Shown here piece by piece: positions 24,893 to 33,200 of a stretch of 34,860 nt of DNA. The translations under genes and the position numbers were made by a program. Positions within the stretch are counted from its first letter, which is position 1. The number at the start of each line of letters is the position of its first letter. Source of the DNA: JBKEDG01 sp047973085 (GTDB taxonomy: Bacteria > Bacillota_I > Bacilli_A > JBKEDG01). The stretch lies in the NCBI GenBank assembly GCA_047973085.1, contig JBKEBI010000022.1, forward strand, positions 1 to 34,860, in the 5' to 3' direction. The notes under the pieces were generated by a model. That model was not told the origin of the DNA, searched no databases, and was given only the letters and a program-made list of their open reading frames with translations.

Positions 24893-25960
24893 ATGAAAAA
24901 AGTTTTAGCAAGTTTATTTTCACTAGTATTACTAGTGGCTGTTGTTGGATGTTCATCTAGCGATAGTGAAACAGATTGTTCAAATGGTAATATAATTATG
25001 ATTACTGATACAGGTGGTGTAGAAGATGCATCATTTAATCAAGGTACATACGAAGGTGTATTAAAGTTAGTTGATGAAAGCGATGGAGTTTGTTCTAAAG
25101 CTATAGAGTCAACAAATGAAGCTGATTATGCTCCTAACTTAAATACTGCTTCAGAAGAAAATCCTGATTTAATTGTTGCTGCAGGATTTAAATTTGGTGA
25201 TTCTATGCTTGAAGTTGCTACAGATAATGAAGACCAAAACTTCTTATTAATTGACATGGTTGTTGCCGATGAAAACGGTGAGCAATTACCAAATGTTGCA
25301 AGTGCAGTATTTGCTGAGCATGAAGGTTCATATTTAGTTGGTGTTGCTGCTGCAATGAAAGCTAAGCAAGATGGTCATGATACTGTTGGATTTGTTGGTG
25401 GGGAAGAAAGTGAACTAATCAATAAGTTTGCAGCTGGATATAAAGCAGGTGTTTTATCAGTTGATCCTGATATGAAAGTATTAATTACATATACAGGAAC
25501 ATTTGTAGAGCCAGGAAAAGGGAAAGCAGAGGCAGATAAGCTTTATGGTCAAGGTGCATACATTATTTATCATGCAGCAGGTGGTAGTGGAAATGGTGTT
25601 ATTAGTGCAGCACAAGATATATATAATCAAGCTGATAGCCCTGAAGATGCTGTTTGGGTAATTGGTGTAGATAGAAACCAATATGAAGAAGGTAAAGTAG
25701 ATAAAGAAGATTCAGAGTCTCACTCAGTTATACTTACTTCAATGTTGAAGAAGGTAGATGTTGCATCATATGATGTTTCAAAGCTTACAATTGATGGTAA
25801 ATTCCCAGGAGGAGAAATTCTTACTTTTAACTTAGAAAATGATGGTGTAGGAATTCCTGATGAAAATCCAAACTTAGATGATGAAATTGTTAAAGCAGTA
25901 GAAGCTGCTAAGCAAGATGTTTTAGATGGAAATGTGGTTGTTCCTGAAACATTAGATTAA
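24893..25960 (+). CDS. BMP family (PnrA/TmpC-like) substrate-binding lipoprotein
   Basis: The protein has a lipoprotein signal peptide ending in the lipobox VVGC (Cys20), so it should be lipid-anchored outside the membrane. The mature part is a BMP/Med domain: MITDTGGVEDASFNQGTYEG near residue 36, AGFKFGDSM near residue 97, VGFVGGEESELINKFAAGY near residue 165, YHAAGGSGNGVISAA near residue 223 and VWVIGVDRNQYEEG near residue 251. In characterised members (PnrA, TmpC) this fold binds purine nucleosides for an ABC importer. Its permease and ATPase genes are not in the window. GGAGGG precedes the ATG. It is a single-gene unit between its promoter and a terminator. Nucleoside uptake would complement the purine operon, but this link is inference. 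Confidence 0.9.
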   Translation: MKKVLASLFSLVLLVAVVGCSSSDSETDCSNGNIIMITDTGGVEDASFNQGTYEGVLKLVDESDGVCSKAIESTNEADYAPNLNTASEENPDLIVAAGFKFGDSMLEVATDNEDQNFLLIDMVVADENGEQLPNVASAVFAEHEGSYLVGVAAAMKAKQDGHDTVGFVGGEESELINKFAAGYKAGVLSVDPDMKVLITYTGTFVEPGKGKAEADKLYGQGAYIIYHAAGGSGNGVISAAQDIYNQADSPEDAVWVIGVDRNQYEEGKVDKEDSESHSVILTSMLKKVDVASYDVSKLTIDGKFPGGEILTFNLENDGVGIPDENPNLDDEIVKAVEAAKQDVLDGNVVVPETLD

Positions 25961-25967
25961 TTCTATT

Positions 25968-25992
25968 AGACAGGCATTTTGTCTGTCTTTTT
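25968..25992 (+). terminator. Terminator of the BMP lipoprotein gene
   Basis: Stem AGACAG (25968-25973) / CTGTCT (25983-25988) followed by TTTTT. Its loop and 3' arm also carry the -35 of the next promoter. Confidence 0.8.
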
Positions 25993-26007
25993 ATTTTGTG
26001 TTATAAT
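25979..26007 (+). promoter_or_regulatory. Promoter of the radical SAM gene, overlapping a terminator
   Basis: TTGTCT (25979-25984), a 17-bp spacer and TATAAT (26002-26007) preceded by TGT. The -35 hexamer lies in the loop and 3' arm of the upstream gene's terminator. Confidence 0.7.
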
Positions 26008-26023
26008 ATGTTAGGTGATATTT

Positions 26024-27634
26024 ATGAAAATAGCGATTTCTACAATAAATTCAAAATATATACATATTAATAATTCTGTTTATATTATTCAAATGTATTT
26101 AGGAAAAAATAGTGAAATAATAACTCATACTTTAAAAGACAATATTTCTACTATTATTGATGATTTGGTTAACTGTAAGGCAGATTATTATTTTTTTAGT
26201 ATATATATTTGGAATATTGAACTATATAAAAAAATTCTTCCTATTTTAAGAAAAAATTTACCTAATTCAAAAATTATAGTAGGAGGTCCAGAGGTAAGCT
26301 ATGATAGTAGTTATTTATTTGAATATGTTGACTTTATATATTGTGGTGAAGTAAATGGCTCGATAAACGAAATAGTTGAAAATAATATTGTTTCAGAGCA
26401 TATTATCGATAATCCAAATATGCGTAGCATATGTAATTATAATAACTTTATGCACGATATTGTCTATTATGAAAATATAAAGATACATAATAATCAAATT
26501 TTTTATATTGAAACATCAAAGGGCTGCCCTTTTAAATGCAGCTACTGCATGAGTTCGCTTGAAAATAAGGTTATCAATATGGATGTTGATAAAGTATATA
26601 GAGCTATTAATTTCGCTATTGATAATAATGTGAAAGTAGTAAAATTTTTAGACCGTACATTCAATGTTGACGAAGCAAGAGCAAAAGCTATAATGAATTA
26701 TATAATTAGTAATTGTAATGATAATCAATCTTATCAATTTGAAATTGCTCCTGAAATTATTTCAAAAGAGTTCCTAGAATATTTAAAAAGCATTGATAAG
26801 GGATGCTTTAGATTTGAAATAGGTATTCAATCTGTACACAATGAAACTGTAAATGCTGTAGATAGATTTCATAACTATGAAAAGTATGAGAAAACTATAG
26901 AAGAGTTATGCAAAAATTCAAAAATTATTACGCACTTTGATTTAATTGCAGGTTTACCATATGAAACATATAATAGGTTTATCATATCATTTAATACGAC
27001 ATTTCGATTATTTCCAGAGGAGTATCAATTAGGGATGTTAAAAATTTTAAATGGAACAAAATTAAAATATGAAGCAAATATCCATAGGTTTAAATATCAA
27101 AGTACAGCTCCATACCAATTTATAGAAAATAAATATTTAAGTAAGTGTGAATGTCAAAACATCAATTTAGTTGAAGATATTGTAGATAGGTTTTATAATA
27201 GTGGTAAATTTAAAAATACTTTTAAAGTTTTGGTAGATAAGTATGAAAATATTTTTGATTTATTATTAAAATTTAATAACTATATTATAGGACATAACTT
27301 TAAACTTATTGATTATCAACTATATGATATTTATAAAATTTTTTATGATTTCTTATGTGAATTTGATAAAGAACTTTCAGACTATGTTATTCTAGATTAT
27401 ATTTCAGTAATTAAGAATAAGCCTAAAAGATTTTATAAGAGTATGGGGAAAAAACATTTAAACAAAGTTTTAACTTCTATGGTAAGTGAAAACATGTCTT
27501 TAAATTATTTGTATAAATATATAATTGTTGAAGAGATAACTTTAAATGAAAAAGTGTACATTATAAAAGATTTAAAAAAAGATAAAATAAAAATAGAGAA
27601 TGCTACTTCTCTATTTCTAGTAAAAAATTCCTAA
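26024..27634 (+). CDS. B12-binding-like domain radical SAM protein (DUF4080 type)
   Basis: Residues 1-130 form a cobalamin-binding-like Rossmann domain (MKIAISTINSKYIHINNSVY, SKIIVGGPEVSYDSSYLF) but lack the DxHxxG cobalamin-His motif. The radical SAM core follows with CPFKCSYC (Cys168, Cys172, Cys175 bind the 4Fe-4S cluster), FLDRTFNVDEARA near residue 212, FEIAPEIISKEFL, RFEIGIQSVHNETV and FDLIAGLPYET. The C-terminal third is an AT-rich, helix-rich region seen in the DUF4080-containing group. The length is 536 residues. Substrate and reaction are unknown. The start is the ATG at 26024 after TTAGGTGA; an in-frame GTG nine bases upstream belongs to the RBS. The last 32 bp overlap the ogt gene on the other strand. 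Confidence 0.85.
   Translation: MKIAISTINSKYIHINNSVYIIQMYLGKNSEIITHTLKDNISTIIDDLVNCKADYYFFSIYIWNIELYKKILPILRKNLPNSKIIVGGPEVSYDSSYLFEYVDFIYCGEVNGSINEIVENNIVSEHIIDNPNMRSICNYNNFMHDIVYYENIKIHNNQIFYIETSKGCPFKCSYCMSSLENKVINMDVDKVYRAINFAIDNNVKVVKFLDRTFNVDEARAKAIMNYIISNCNDNQSYQFEIAPEIISKEFLEYLKSIDKGCFRFEIGIQSVHNETVNAVDRFHNYEKYEKTIEELCKNSKIITHFDLIAGLPYETYNRFIISFNTTFRLFPEEYQLGMLKILNGTKLKYEANIHRFKYQSTAPYQFIENKYLSKCECQNINLVEDIVDRFYNSGKFKNTFKVLVDKYENIFDLLLKFNNYIIGHNFKLIDYQLYDIYKIFYDFLCEFDKELSDYVILDYISVIKNKPKRFYKSMGKKHLNKVLTSMVSENMSLNYLYKYIIVEEITLNEKVYIIKDLKKDKIKIENATSLFLVKNS
27591..27616. terminator. Bidirectional hairpin within the tail-to-tail overlap
   Basis: Perfect stem AAATAGAGAA (27591-27600) / TTCTCTATTT (27607-27616) with a six-base loop. 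On the minus strand it is followed by a T-rich stretch (TTTATTTTATC), so it can terminate ogt. On the plus strand it lies inside the radical SAM gene's last codons and is followed by CTAG then A-rich sequence, so termination there would be weak. The ogt stop codon (27603-27605) sits in the loop. Confidence 0.75.
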
Positions 27635-28046
27635 ATTCATTGCTGTAACTATATGCATTAAGTTTTCTAATAGTAGAATTTATTCTGTGGCATGGAATAA
27701 TAATAATAAGTGGATTATCATTCATTGCTCTAGAAATTGCTCTAACTCCTTTTTCTAAGCCCATAGGGTTTAGAAGTGATTTGATTGGAACTTGCTCTCC
27801 GTATTTAATTTGTTGTATATAATTGTACAACTTTTTTCGCCACGACAAATAATTAATTTTATATTTTATATTAAATTCTTTAAGTTTACCTTCAAAGTAT
27901 AATTTTAGTTGAACCTTAAACTCTTCTATTAATGCACATGTTTTAATTGCGCCTGCCTCATTTACTAACTTTACCTTTGTTATTGCACTCTCATTTGCTT
28001 CAATAAGTAGTGTATAACCTTCAATTTTAAAATAATCAAAATACAT
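27603..28046 (-). CDS. ogt: Methylated-DNA--protein-cysteine methyltransferase, Ogt type
   Basis: This 147-residue protein has the active-site motif IIIPCHRI with Cys119, which accepts the alkyl group from O6-alkylguanine. The upstream helix region GVRAISRAMNDNPLIII and the segment YGEQVPIKSLL fit the wing and helix-turn-helix. The usual GGYxGG after the active site is replaced by NAYSYS, so this is a divergent member; the catalytic tetrad is kept. TAGGAG precedes the ATG. It lies behind the terminator of the infC operon on the same strand and no clear promoter of its own is visible, so expression may depend on readthrough. Its end overlaps the converging radical SAM gene by 32 bp. Confidence 0.88.
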   Translation of the reverse strand: MYFDYFKIEGYTLLIEANESAITKVKLVNEAGAIKTCALIEEFKVQLKLYFEGKLKEFNIKYKINYLSWRKKLYNYIQQIKYGEQVPIKSLLNPMGLEKGVRAISRAMNDNPLIIIIPCHRINSTIRKLNAYSYSNEFRNFLLEIEK

Positions 28047-28060
28047 ATTAAACTCCTAAT

Positions 28061-28098
28061 ATAATAAAAAAGTATTTAAACAATACTTTTTTTATTAT
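28061..28098 (-). terminator. Terminator of the infC-rpmI-rplT operon
   Basis: A 16-bp AT-rich stem, ATAATAAAAAAGTATT (28061-28076) with AATACTTTTTTTATTAT (28082-28098), and a five-base loop; the minus-strand 3' arm carries the T run. It begins at the rplT stop codon and sits just before the ogt ribosome binding site. Confidence 0.85.
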
Positions 28099-28652
28099 GA
28101 TAATTCAGCAATTAGCTCATCTTTCTTCAATTTGCTAAACCCTGTTAATCCTTTATCTTTAGCCATTTGCTTTAGTTCAGCAACAGTAAGTTTACTTAAA
28201 TCAGCATTTGAACTTTTAGTTTCTTTTTTTACTGTCTTTTCTTCAACTTTTTTAGTAGCTGCTTTCTTTTCAACCTTAACTTCTTTTTTTGCTCCATTTT
28301 TTAGAGCGTCTTTAGCGACTTCAGCAATTTGTGAAAATGACTCTGGATTATGTACAGCAAGGTCTGCTAATACTTTTCTATCAATTTCAATTTCAGCAAT
28401 TTTTAAACCATTCATAAATTTTGAATAGCTGATTCCATTTAATCTAGCAGCAGCATTGATTCTAGTAATCCATAACTTTCTAAAATTTCTTTTTCTTTGC
28501 TTTCTATCTCTATACGCATATTTTAAACTATGCATTACTTGTTCGTTTGCTGTTCTGTATAAAGTATGTTTACTTCCAAAATACCCTTTAGCTAACTTTA
28601 ATATTTTTTTTCTTCTTTTACGTGCAACACTTCCACCTTTTACTCTTGGCAT
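28095..28652 (-). CDS. rplT: 50S ribosomal protein L20 with C-terminal Rho_N-like extension
   Basis: Residues 1-118 are a normal L20: PRVKGGSVARKRRKKILKLA, RDRKQRKRNFRKLWITRINA and the C-terminal globular part FNGLKI-like NGLKIAEIEIDRKVLADLAV. L20 is usually 115-120 residues long. Here the protein goes on to 185: a Lys/Glu/Ala-rich linker (about 119-150) and then DLSKLTVAELKQMAKDKGLT followed by GFSKLKKDELIAELS (151-185), which matches the pattern of the Rho N-terminal/SAP-like helical domain. The extension is in frame with no stop or frameshift, and the gene is followed by a strong terminator. L20 also represses its own operon in Bacillus-type bacteria. AGGAGG precedes the ATG. Confidence 0.95.
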   Translation of the reverse strand: MPRVKGGSVARKRRKKILKLAKGYFGSKHTLYRTANEQVMHSLKYAYRDRKQRKRNFRKLWITRINAAARLNGISYSKFMNGLKIAEIEIDRKVLADLAVHNPESFSQIAEVAKDALKNGAKKEVKVEKKAATKKVEEKTVKKETKSSNADLSKLTVAELKQMAKDKGLTGFSKLKKDELIAELS

Positions 28653-28675
28653 AACCTTTTCCTCCTAAATATTTA

Positions 28676-28879
28676 TTACTTCATGTTTACTAATAGTGTT
28701 TTAATTCTCTTATAATCACCTGGAGATACTAAACCACTTTTACGTAATTTTCTTTTTTGATCTTGAGACTTGTGAGTTGCTAGATGACTTGTGTAAGCAT
28801 GTCCTCTTTTTAATTTACCAGAACCTGTTCTCTTAAATCTTTTTGCAGCTCCTCTATGTGTTTTCATTTTGTAACCCAT
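28676..28879 (-). CDS. rpmI: 50S ribosomal protein L35
   Basis: The protein is 67 residues and highly basic, with KMKTHRGAAKRFKRTGSGK, KRGHAYTSHLATHKSQDQKR and LVSPGDYKRIKTLL, all typical of L35. It starts at the ATG 8 bases after AGGAGG, giving MGYKMKTHRG rather than the second Met. It is the middle gene of infC-rpmI-rplT, 21 bp after infC and 23 bp before rplT. Confidence 0.96.
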   Translation of the reverse strand: MGYKMKTHRGAAKRFKRTGSGKLKRGHAYTSHLATHKSQDQKRKLRKSGLVSPGDYKRIKTLLVNMK

Positions 28880-28900
28880 TGTAATTTCCTCCTAAAGCTT

Positions 28901-29452
28901 TTATTTCTTCTTACTAGGCTTTAATGGATTAAGATACATGCTCATGTATCTTCCCTCCATTTTTGGCTTTTTTTCTATTTCACAAACATCTTCTACATAC
29001 GTTAGAAATTGTTCTAGAACTTTATTTCCTAAATCCTTATGCTCCATTTGTCTTCCTCTAAAGAATACTGAAACTTTTAATTTGTGACCTTTTTCTAAAA
29101 ATTTACGGCCATTCCTTGCTTTTGTTTCTATATCATGAACATCAGTAACCGGAGTCATTCTAATCTCTTTAAGTTGAATTGTTTTAGAATTCTTTTTTGA
29201 TTCTTTTTGTTTACGCTGTTGTTCATACTTAAATTTTCCAAAGTTCATGATACGACACACCGGTGGTTTTGCATCTGGTGCAACTAAAACTAAATCAAAC
29301 CCAGCTGCTTCTGCTAACGTAAGTGCATCATTTCTACTCTTTTCTCCGACTTGTTCACCATTTGGTCCAATAACAAGTACTGTTTGTGCTTTGATACCTT
29401 CGTTGATAACATGACTATCCTTTTTTCTGTTATCTAAATTTCTCTTGCTAAT
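28901..29452 (-). CDS. infC: Translation initiation factor IF-3, probable ATT start
   Basis: IF3 guards start-codon choice on the 30S subunit. The protein shows the N domain (HVINEGIKAQTVLVIGPNGE, LALVAPDAKPPVCRIMNFGKFKYEQ-like VLVAPDAKPPVCRIMNFGKF) and the C domain (IRMTPVTDVHDIETKARN, LKVSVFFRGRQMEHKDLG, KMEGRYMSMYLNP). The only upstream ATG (29467) is part of the Shine-Dalgarno: ATGGAGGTG. Six bases further, at 29452-29450, is ATT followed by AGC AAG. This is the non-standard start that IF3 genes use in E. coli and Bacillus for autoregulation, so I choose ATT. The length is then 183 residues. Confidence 0.9.
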   Translation of the reverse strand: MSKRNLDNRKKDSHVINEGIKAQTVLVIGPNGEQVGEKSRNDALTLAEAAGFDLVLVAPDAKPPVCRIMNFGKFKYEQQRKQKESKKNSKTIQLKEIRMTPVTDVHDIETKARNGRKFLEKGHKLKVSVFFRGRQMEHKDLGNKVLEQFLTYVEDVCEIEKKPKMEGRYMSMYLNPLKPSKKK

Positions 29453-29595
29453 AAATAACACCTCCATACATATGCATTAAAAAAACGTTCGTATAACTAC
29501 GCACGTTCAAATCATAACTAACTAAATAGTTGTGAGTTTACCTATCAGTTTAATTTACTAATCAGGTGAGCGCATAGCATCTTCTTTTCACAGAT
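29453..29595 (-). promoter_or_regulatory. infC operon leader (L20-type leader) with attenuator
   Basis: The 140-base leader is rich in inverted repeats. Near its end, on the minus strand, AACGT-G-CGTA pairs with TACG-A-ACGTT (plus positions 29484-29507) and is followed by seven T, a transcription terminator upstream of the infC start. In Bacillus L20 binds this leader and promotes termination. I identify the type by position and terminator; I did not align the L20-binding pseudoknot. Confidence 0.65.
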
Positions 29596-29601
29596 AATAT
29601 C

Positions 29602-29630
29602 ATTTTATACTATTTCGTAGATAATGTCAA
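29602..29630 (-). promoter_or_regulatory. infC operon promoter
   Basis: On the minus strand TTGACA (29630-29625), a 17-bp spacer and TAAAAT (29607-29602). The -35 is perfect. Confidence 0.85.
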
Positions 29631-29944
29631 TAGTTTTAATGCAATAATCTATATTACATAATTAATTACTAAAATAATTAGCATAACTTATTTGTATTTT
29701 AACAGATAAGTTATGTTATAAAGTTTTATTACGCAACTAAATATATAGTTAAAAAAATGAAGTTTTAATAACGTCATTTTTATTTAATGATAATATAAAT
29801 CGTGTTTACATTAATCATGTTATGTGATTTGAAAAAATAAAGTTGTAATAATAAATATTACTATGATTATTTTTTTGATAATACATTAATTTTTCAATAA
29901 ATTATTATTTTTTTAACACAATTAAATAAAATAAAAATAAATTC

Positions 29945-29970
29945 GCTTATAAATGTAGACTTTTATAAGC
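29945..29970. repeat. Palindromic site, left copy of an inverted pair
   Basis: GCTTATAAATGT-AG-ACTTTTATAAGC: two 12-base arms (11 of 12 complementary) around a central AG. Its core matches the right copy (30044-30061) in inverted orientation over 17 of 18 bases. It could be a recombination site, a protein-binding site or a hairpin. Confidence 0.6.
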
Positions 29971-30043
29971 ACTAATATCTTAACATGATTTTTCAATAAA
30001 ATAGACAAATTAATTTACACTACTAATTATAATACATATATGC

Positions 30044-30061
30044 ATAAAAGTCTACTTTTAT
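30044..30061. repeat. Palindromic site, right copy of an inverted pair
   Basis: ATAAAAGT-CT-ACTTTTAT: eight-base arms, perfectly complementary, around a central CT (AG on the other strand). With the left copy it brackets about 75 bp that contain a TATAAT at 30028-30033. If the two copies recombine, the candidate promoter would be inverted. Confidence 0.6.
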
Positions 30062-30204
30062 GGCCAATATTTATAATTATGAATGTTGTTAATATTCTTT
30101 TAGATTATTGAAAAATAGTAAATTAATATTTTGGGCTATATTGTACAAAAAAAAGATGAAATATAGCTAAAAAAGAGAGAATGTATAGGAAAGGGAAAAA
30201 TTTT

Positions 30205-33200
30205 ATGAGTAAAAAATGGGTTTTTAGAGATGGACAAAAATCAAATATTTTGACCAAAATTATAAGTAAAACCCCTCCGAAAGTTGGAAAAAAAGGGGGA
30301 TTCCTTATTGCTTTTTTATTAATAATTTTAGTTGTATCAATTAATTTTATTAAAACATCAAATGAAGGATACAATTTTAAGGAATTAACATCATTTGATG
30401 ATAAAAAAGTATTTTTACTAGAGGTTAACAATGGAGTTAGTAAAGATGGTGAGGAATTATTGCTTGCCTCAATAAATGGAAGAAGCTATTCGATTGTGAG
30501 CACAACAGGTACTGAATCAAAAGAAGAAATTCTTGAGTTAGTTAAAAGTGAAGAAAGCAGTGAAATTGATCAATCACTTCCACTAACTGATGGTTCGTAT
30601 GCTGTGATAGTTGATGAAGATATTGAAGAAATATCTGATGAATTTGAAGTTGTTTCAAAAGATGATTATAATGATTTTGGGGTTGCTGGCTATAAATTAG
30701 CGAGCCAAAATGAATATGATTATTTTTATTTGAAAGTTACTGATGAGCAACTTTTGGAAAATGGGTATTATATCAATGATGCCTTTGCAAATACTAAGAC
30801 ATTATCATATGTTGATGTAAGTGATTCCAAACCAGAAATTGACTCAGACAGCGAAGAGACATATTACAGTGCTTTGAATGTAACTGAAAATGAGGAAAAA
30901 TCATTTTCTGAAATAAAAGAGCAGCACATTGAAATAGTATATGAAAGTATGAAAACTAACAAAGATTTGGGTATTAATTCTGAGGATGATACTGAAATCA
31001 TTTTAGATTGGGTTGCTTTATATACTAATGATGATAGTGTTTCTACTGATGTTGAGAACGGTGCTAGCGGTGTTGTATATTCTGAAGAAATGATTGTAAA
31101 AGTGGCTAAAGATTCTGAATTTACAGGTTTTGTTAGTTCTGCAGTTGTGAAAGAAGATATTGCGTCAGAAGTGAGTTCAACTGTTGAAAGAAGACCTTTA
31201 AATGACATGAGAAGTTTAACTGATGACTCTGTGTACTATAACCCGAGCAATCAAGGGAACATTACTCCTTGGGAAATTATAAAATACACAGTTATAAACA
31301 GTGGAGATAATATTCCAGTTAGAGAAGTTGTAGAGTATGATCCTACTACTTTAATTGTTGATACTGATATATACTTTTCCTTCTCACCGGTGCCTGGTGC
31401 TACATATTGGTATGCTTTTCAAGATATAGATACTGATTATCCCACACTAGCGGATAAAGCAGGACTGATTGAAGAAAATAGTAACACTTCTGAAGATGGA
31501 CTAATTAACTGGGTAGTTTTAGATGAAACAAATCCAAATGTAATAATGGATAGTAATGGAAAATATTTAGTGAAATTACCTGTTATTAATGAAAATCAAA
31601 CACTTTTAGTGAATACACAAGAAAATATGCTTCCTTTTAATGTTTCTATGTATGATAAGTGGTTTAACACAAGAATTGATGCAGAAGCTAATGGTGCTGA
31701 AACGAAAGTGATTTTTAACAATACTAACTTTAATGATTCAGATGTAGAAATTCCAAGTTTAGGAAGTTTTTATGACTATGCAGCATCTGGGAAATTACAA
31801 GGAGATATGTATTACACAACTGCAGATGGTACTAGAAATGGACCGGTAAGTGTGATTTTTGACGGAGAAACAGTTACGACAACAATACCGGAAAACTTTG
31901 ATAATGTATACTCAATTGATTACACACTAAATGATCCATATGGAAATAATATAATTAATTCTGGTATATGGAGAAATTACGATATTTTAGGTGAGTGTTT
32001 ATCAAATTGTGACTATTCAGATGCACCTGAGTCATACGGAAGTATTAAAGTAGCTATTGCAGAGACAAGTGTGAGAGACTCACAAAGAAATCATAAAGGG
32101 ATAGCTATAGGCTATGATAATCCAGACCCAGATGATGATGTAGTGTTTTCAGAAGATAATGCCTTAAGTGATGATAGAACAGCAGGAACTGATGGTTCAT
32201 CAAGAGGAACATTTACTGAGGGGTGGCCAGTACTTTTATGGGGTAAAACTTTACATTATGATTATTCTGATGATGAAACTGGATTAGGTGGTAAAACACA
32301 AAATTCTAATGGAGAAATCGAATTCAATATTGGTGAAAGATATTGGTATATGGAAGTTCCCTATTTATTTGATGCTACTGTTGCAAGTACTCAAGGTGTT
32401 GAAGAAGCAAAAATGTTAATTTGGCTAGATTTAAACCAAAACGGTATATTTGATGAAGGAGAAGGGCAAGAAAACATTGTGACTCCTTATACATGGGTTC
32501 CATCTGAATCTACAGGACAAACAGCTTTCTCTTTATCATACCAAACAACTAACTTTAGTTGGGATTTAGAAAAATTTCAATTAAATGAAATGTCTTTAAA
32601 AACTAATGGAACATACATGAGAGTTGTTATGACAACAGATATGAGTTATACTCTTGCAGATGCTGCAACAAGCCCTGTTGATTCTGTTGAAGGAAAATCA
32701 TTTGGAGAAATAGAAGACTATAAAATAATTGCAATTGATAACAGAGATGAATGTGGTACATCTTTAGTTAATAATGCTGAAATGATACCAAGTCAAGTTA
32801 TTGTAAGTGGCAATTCAATTAAATATGAAGATGTAAAAAACCCATATGGAAGTAATGTTGATATAGTGGTTACAGCAGATGATGGTACATTAATACCTCA
32901 AAAAGCTATAGACAGTACAGGTACAATTACATTTGGATTTCATGGATACAATTCAGGGGGAACAGGAATTATACACCCAGGGTATTTTAAAGTTCAAGCT
33001 TTTGAGACTGGGACAGACATTCCTATAAGTATACCTATTCAGATTAGAGCTTCAGATCTTGATCAATACGAAACTCTAGGAGCGTATCCTCCGCCAAGTA
33101 ATATTTCATATGATGATGATAGTTTTTGGACAGCTTGGAACAGTGGACCGGGATATTTTGAGTGGTACAAGCCTGCATCATATCCAGCTTTTACAGGACA

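Larger units (their letters stand above)
29631..30204. other. Repeat-rich intergenic region upstream of the giant surface protein
   Basis: No gene is visible in this 574-bp AT-rich stretch. It holds an inverted repeat CATAACTTAT (29682-29691) / ATAAGTTATG (29706-29715) and a short hairpin AAAAATGA (29753-29760) / TCATTTTT (29774-29781). The 12-mer ATTTTTCAATAA occurs at 29889-29900 and 29988-29999, and in inverted form at 30105-30116. The palindromic pair is described separately. TATAAT occurs at 30028-30033 and 30072-30077. The region probably holds the control elements of the giant gene. Confidence 0.6.

Noticed and set aside
28132..28668. Plus-strand open frames opposite rplT
   Set aside because: Antisense shadows of the L20 gene without start signals; the composition is that of complemented lysine codons.
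29682..29715. Inverted repeat CATAACTTAT / ATAAGTTATG as an attachment site or terminator
   Set aside because: No T tract on either strand, no gene ends here and no second copy was seen; in 80% AT DNA a 10-bp repeat may be chance.
30864..31208. Minus-strand open frame inside the giant gene
   Set aside because: Shadow of the long plus-strand frame; no ribosome binding site and a low-complexity Ser/Thr/Phe composition. The same applies to 30123-30431 and 34595-34822.
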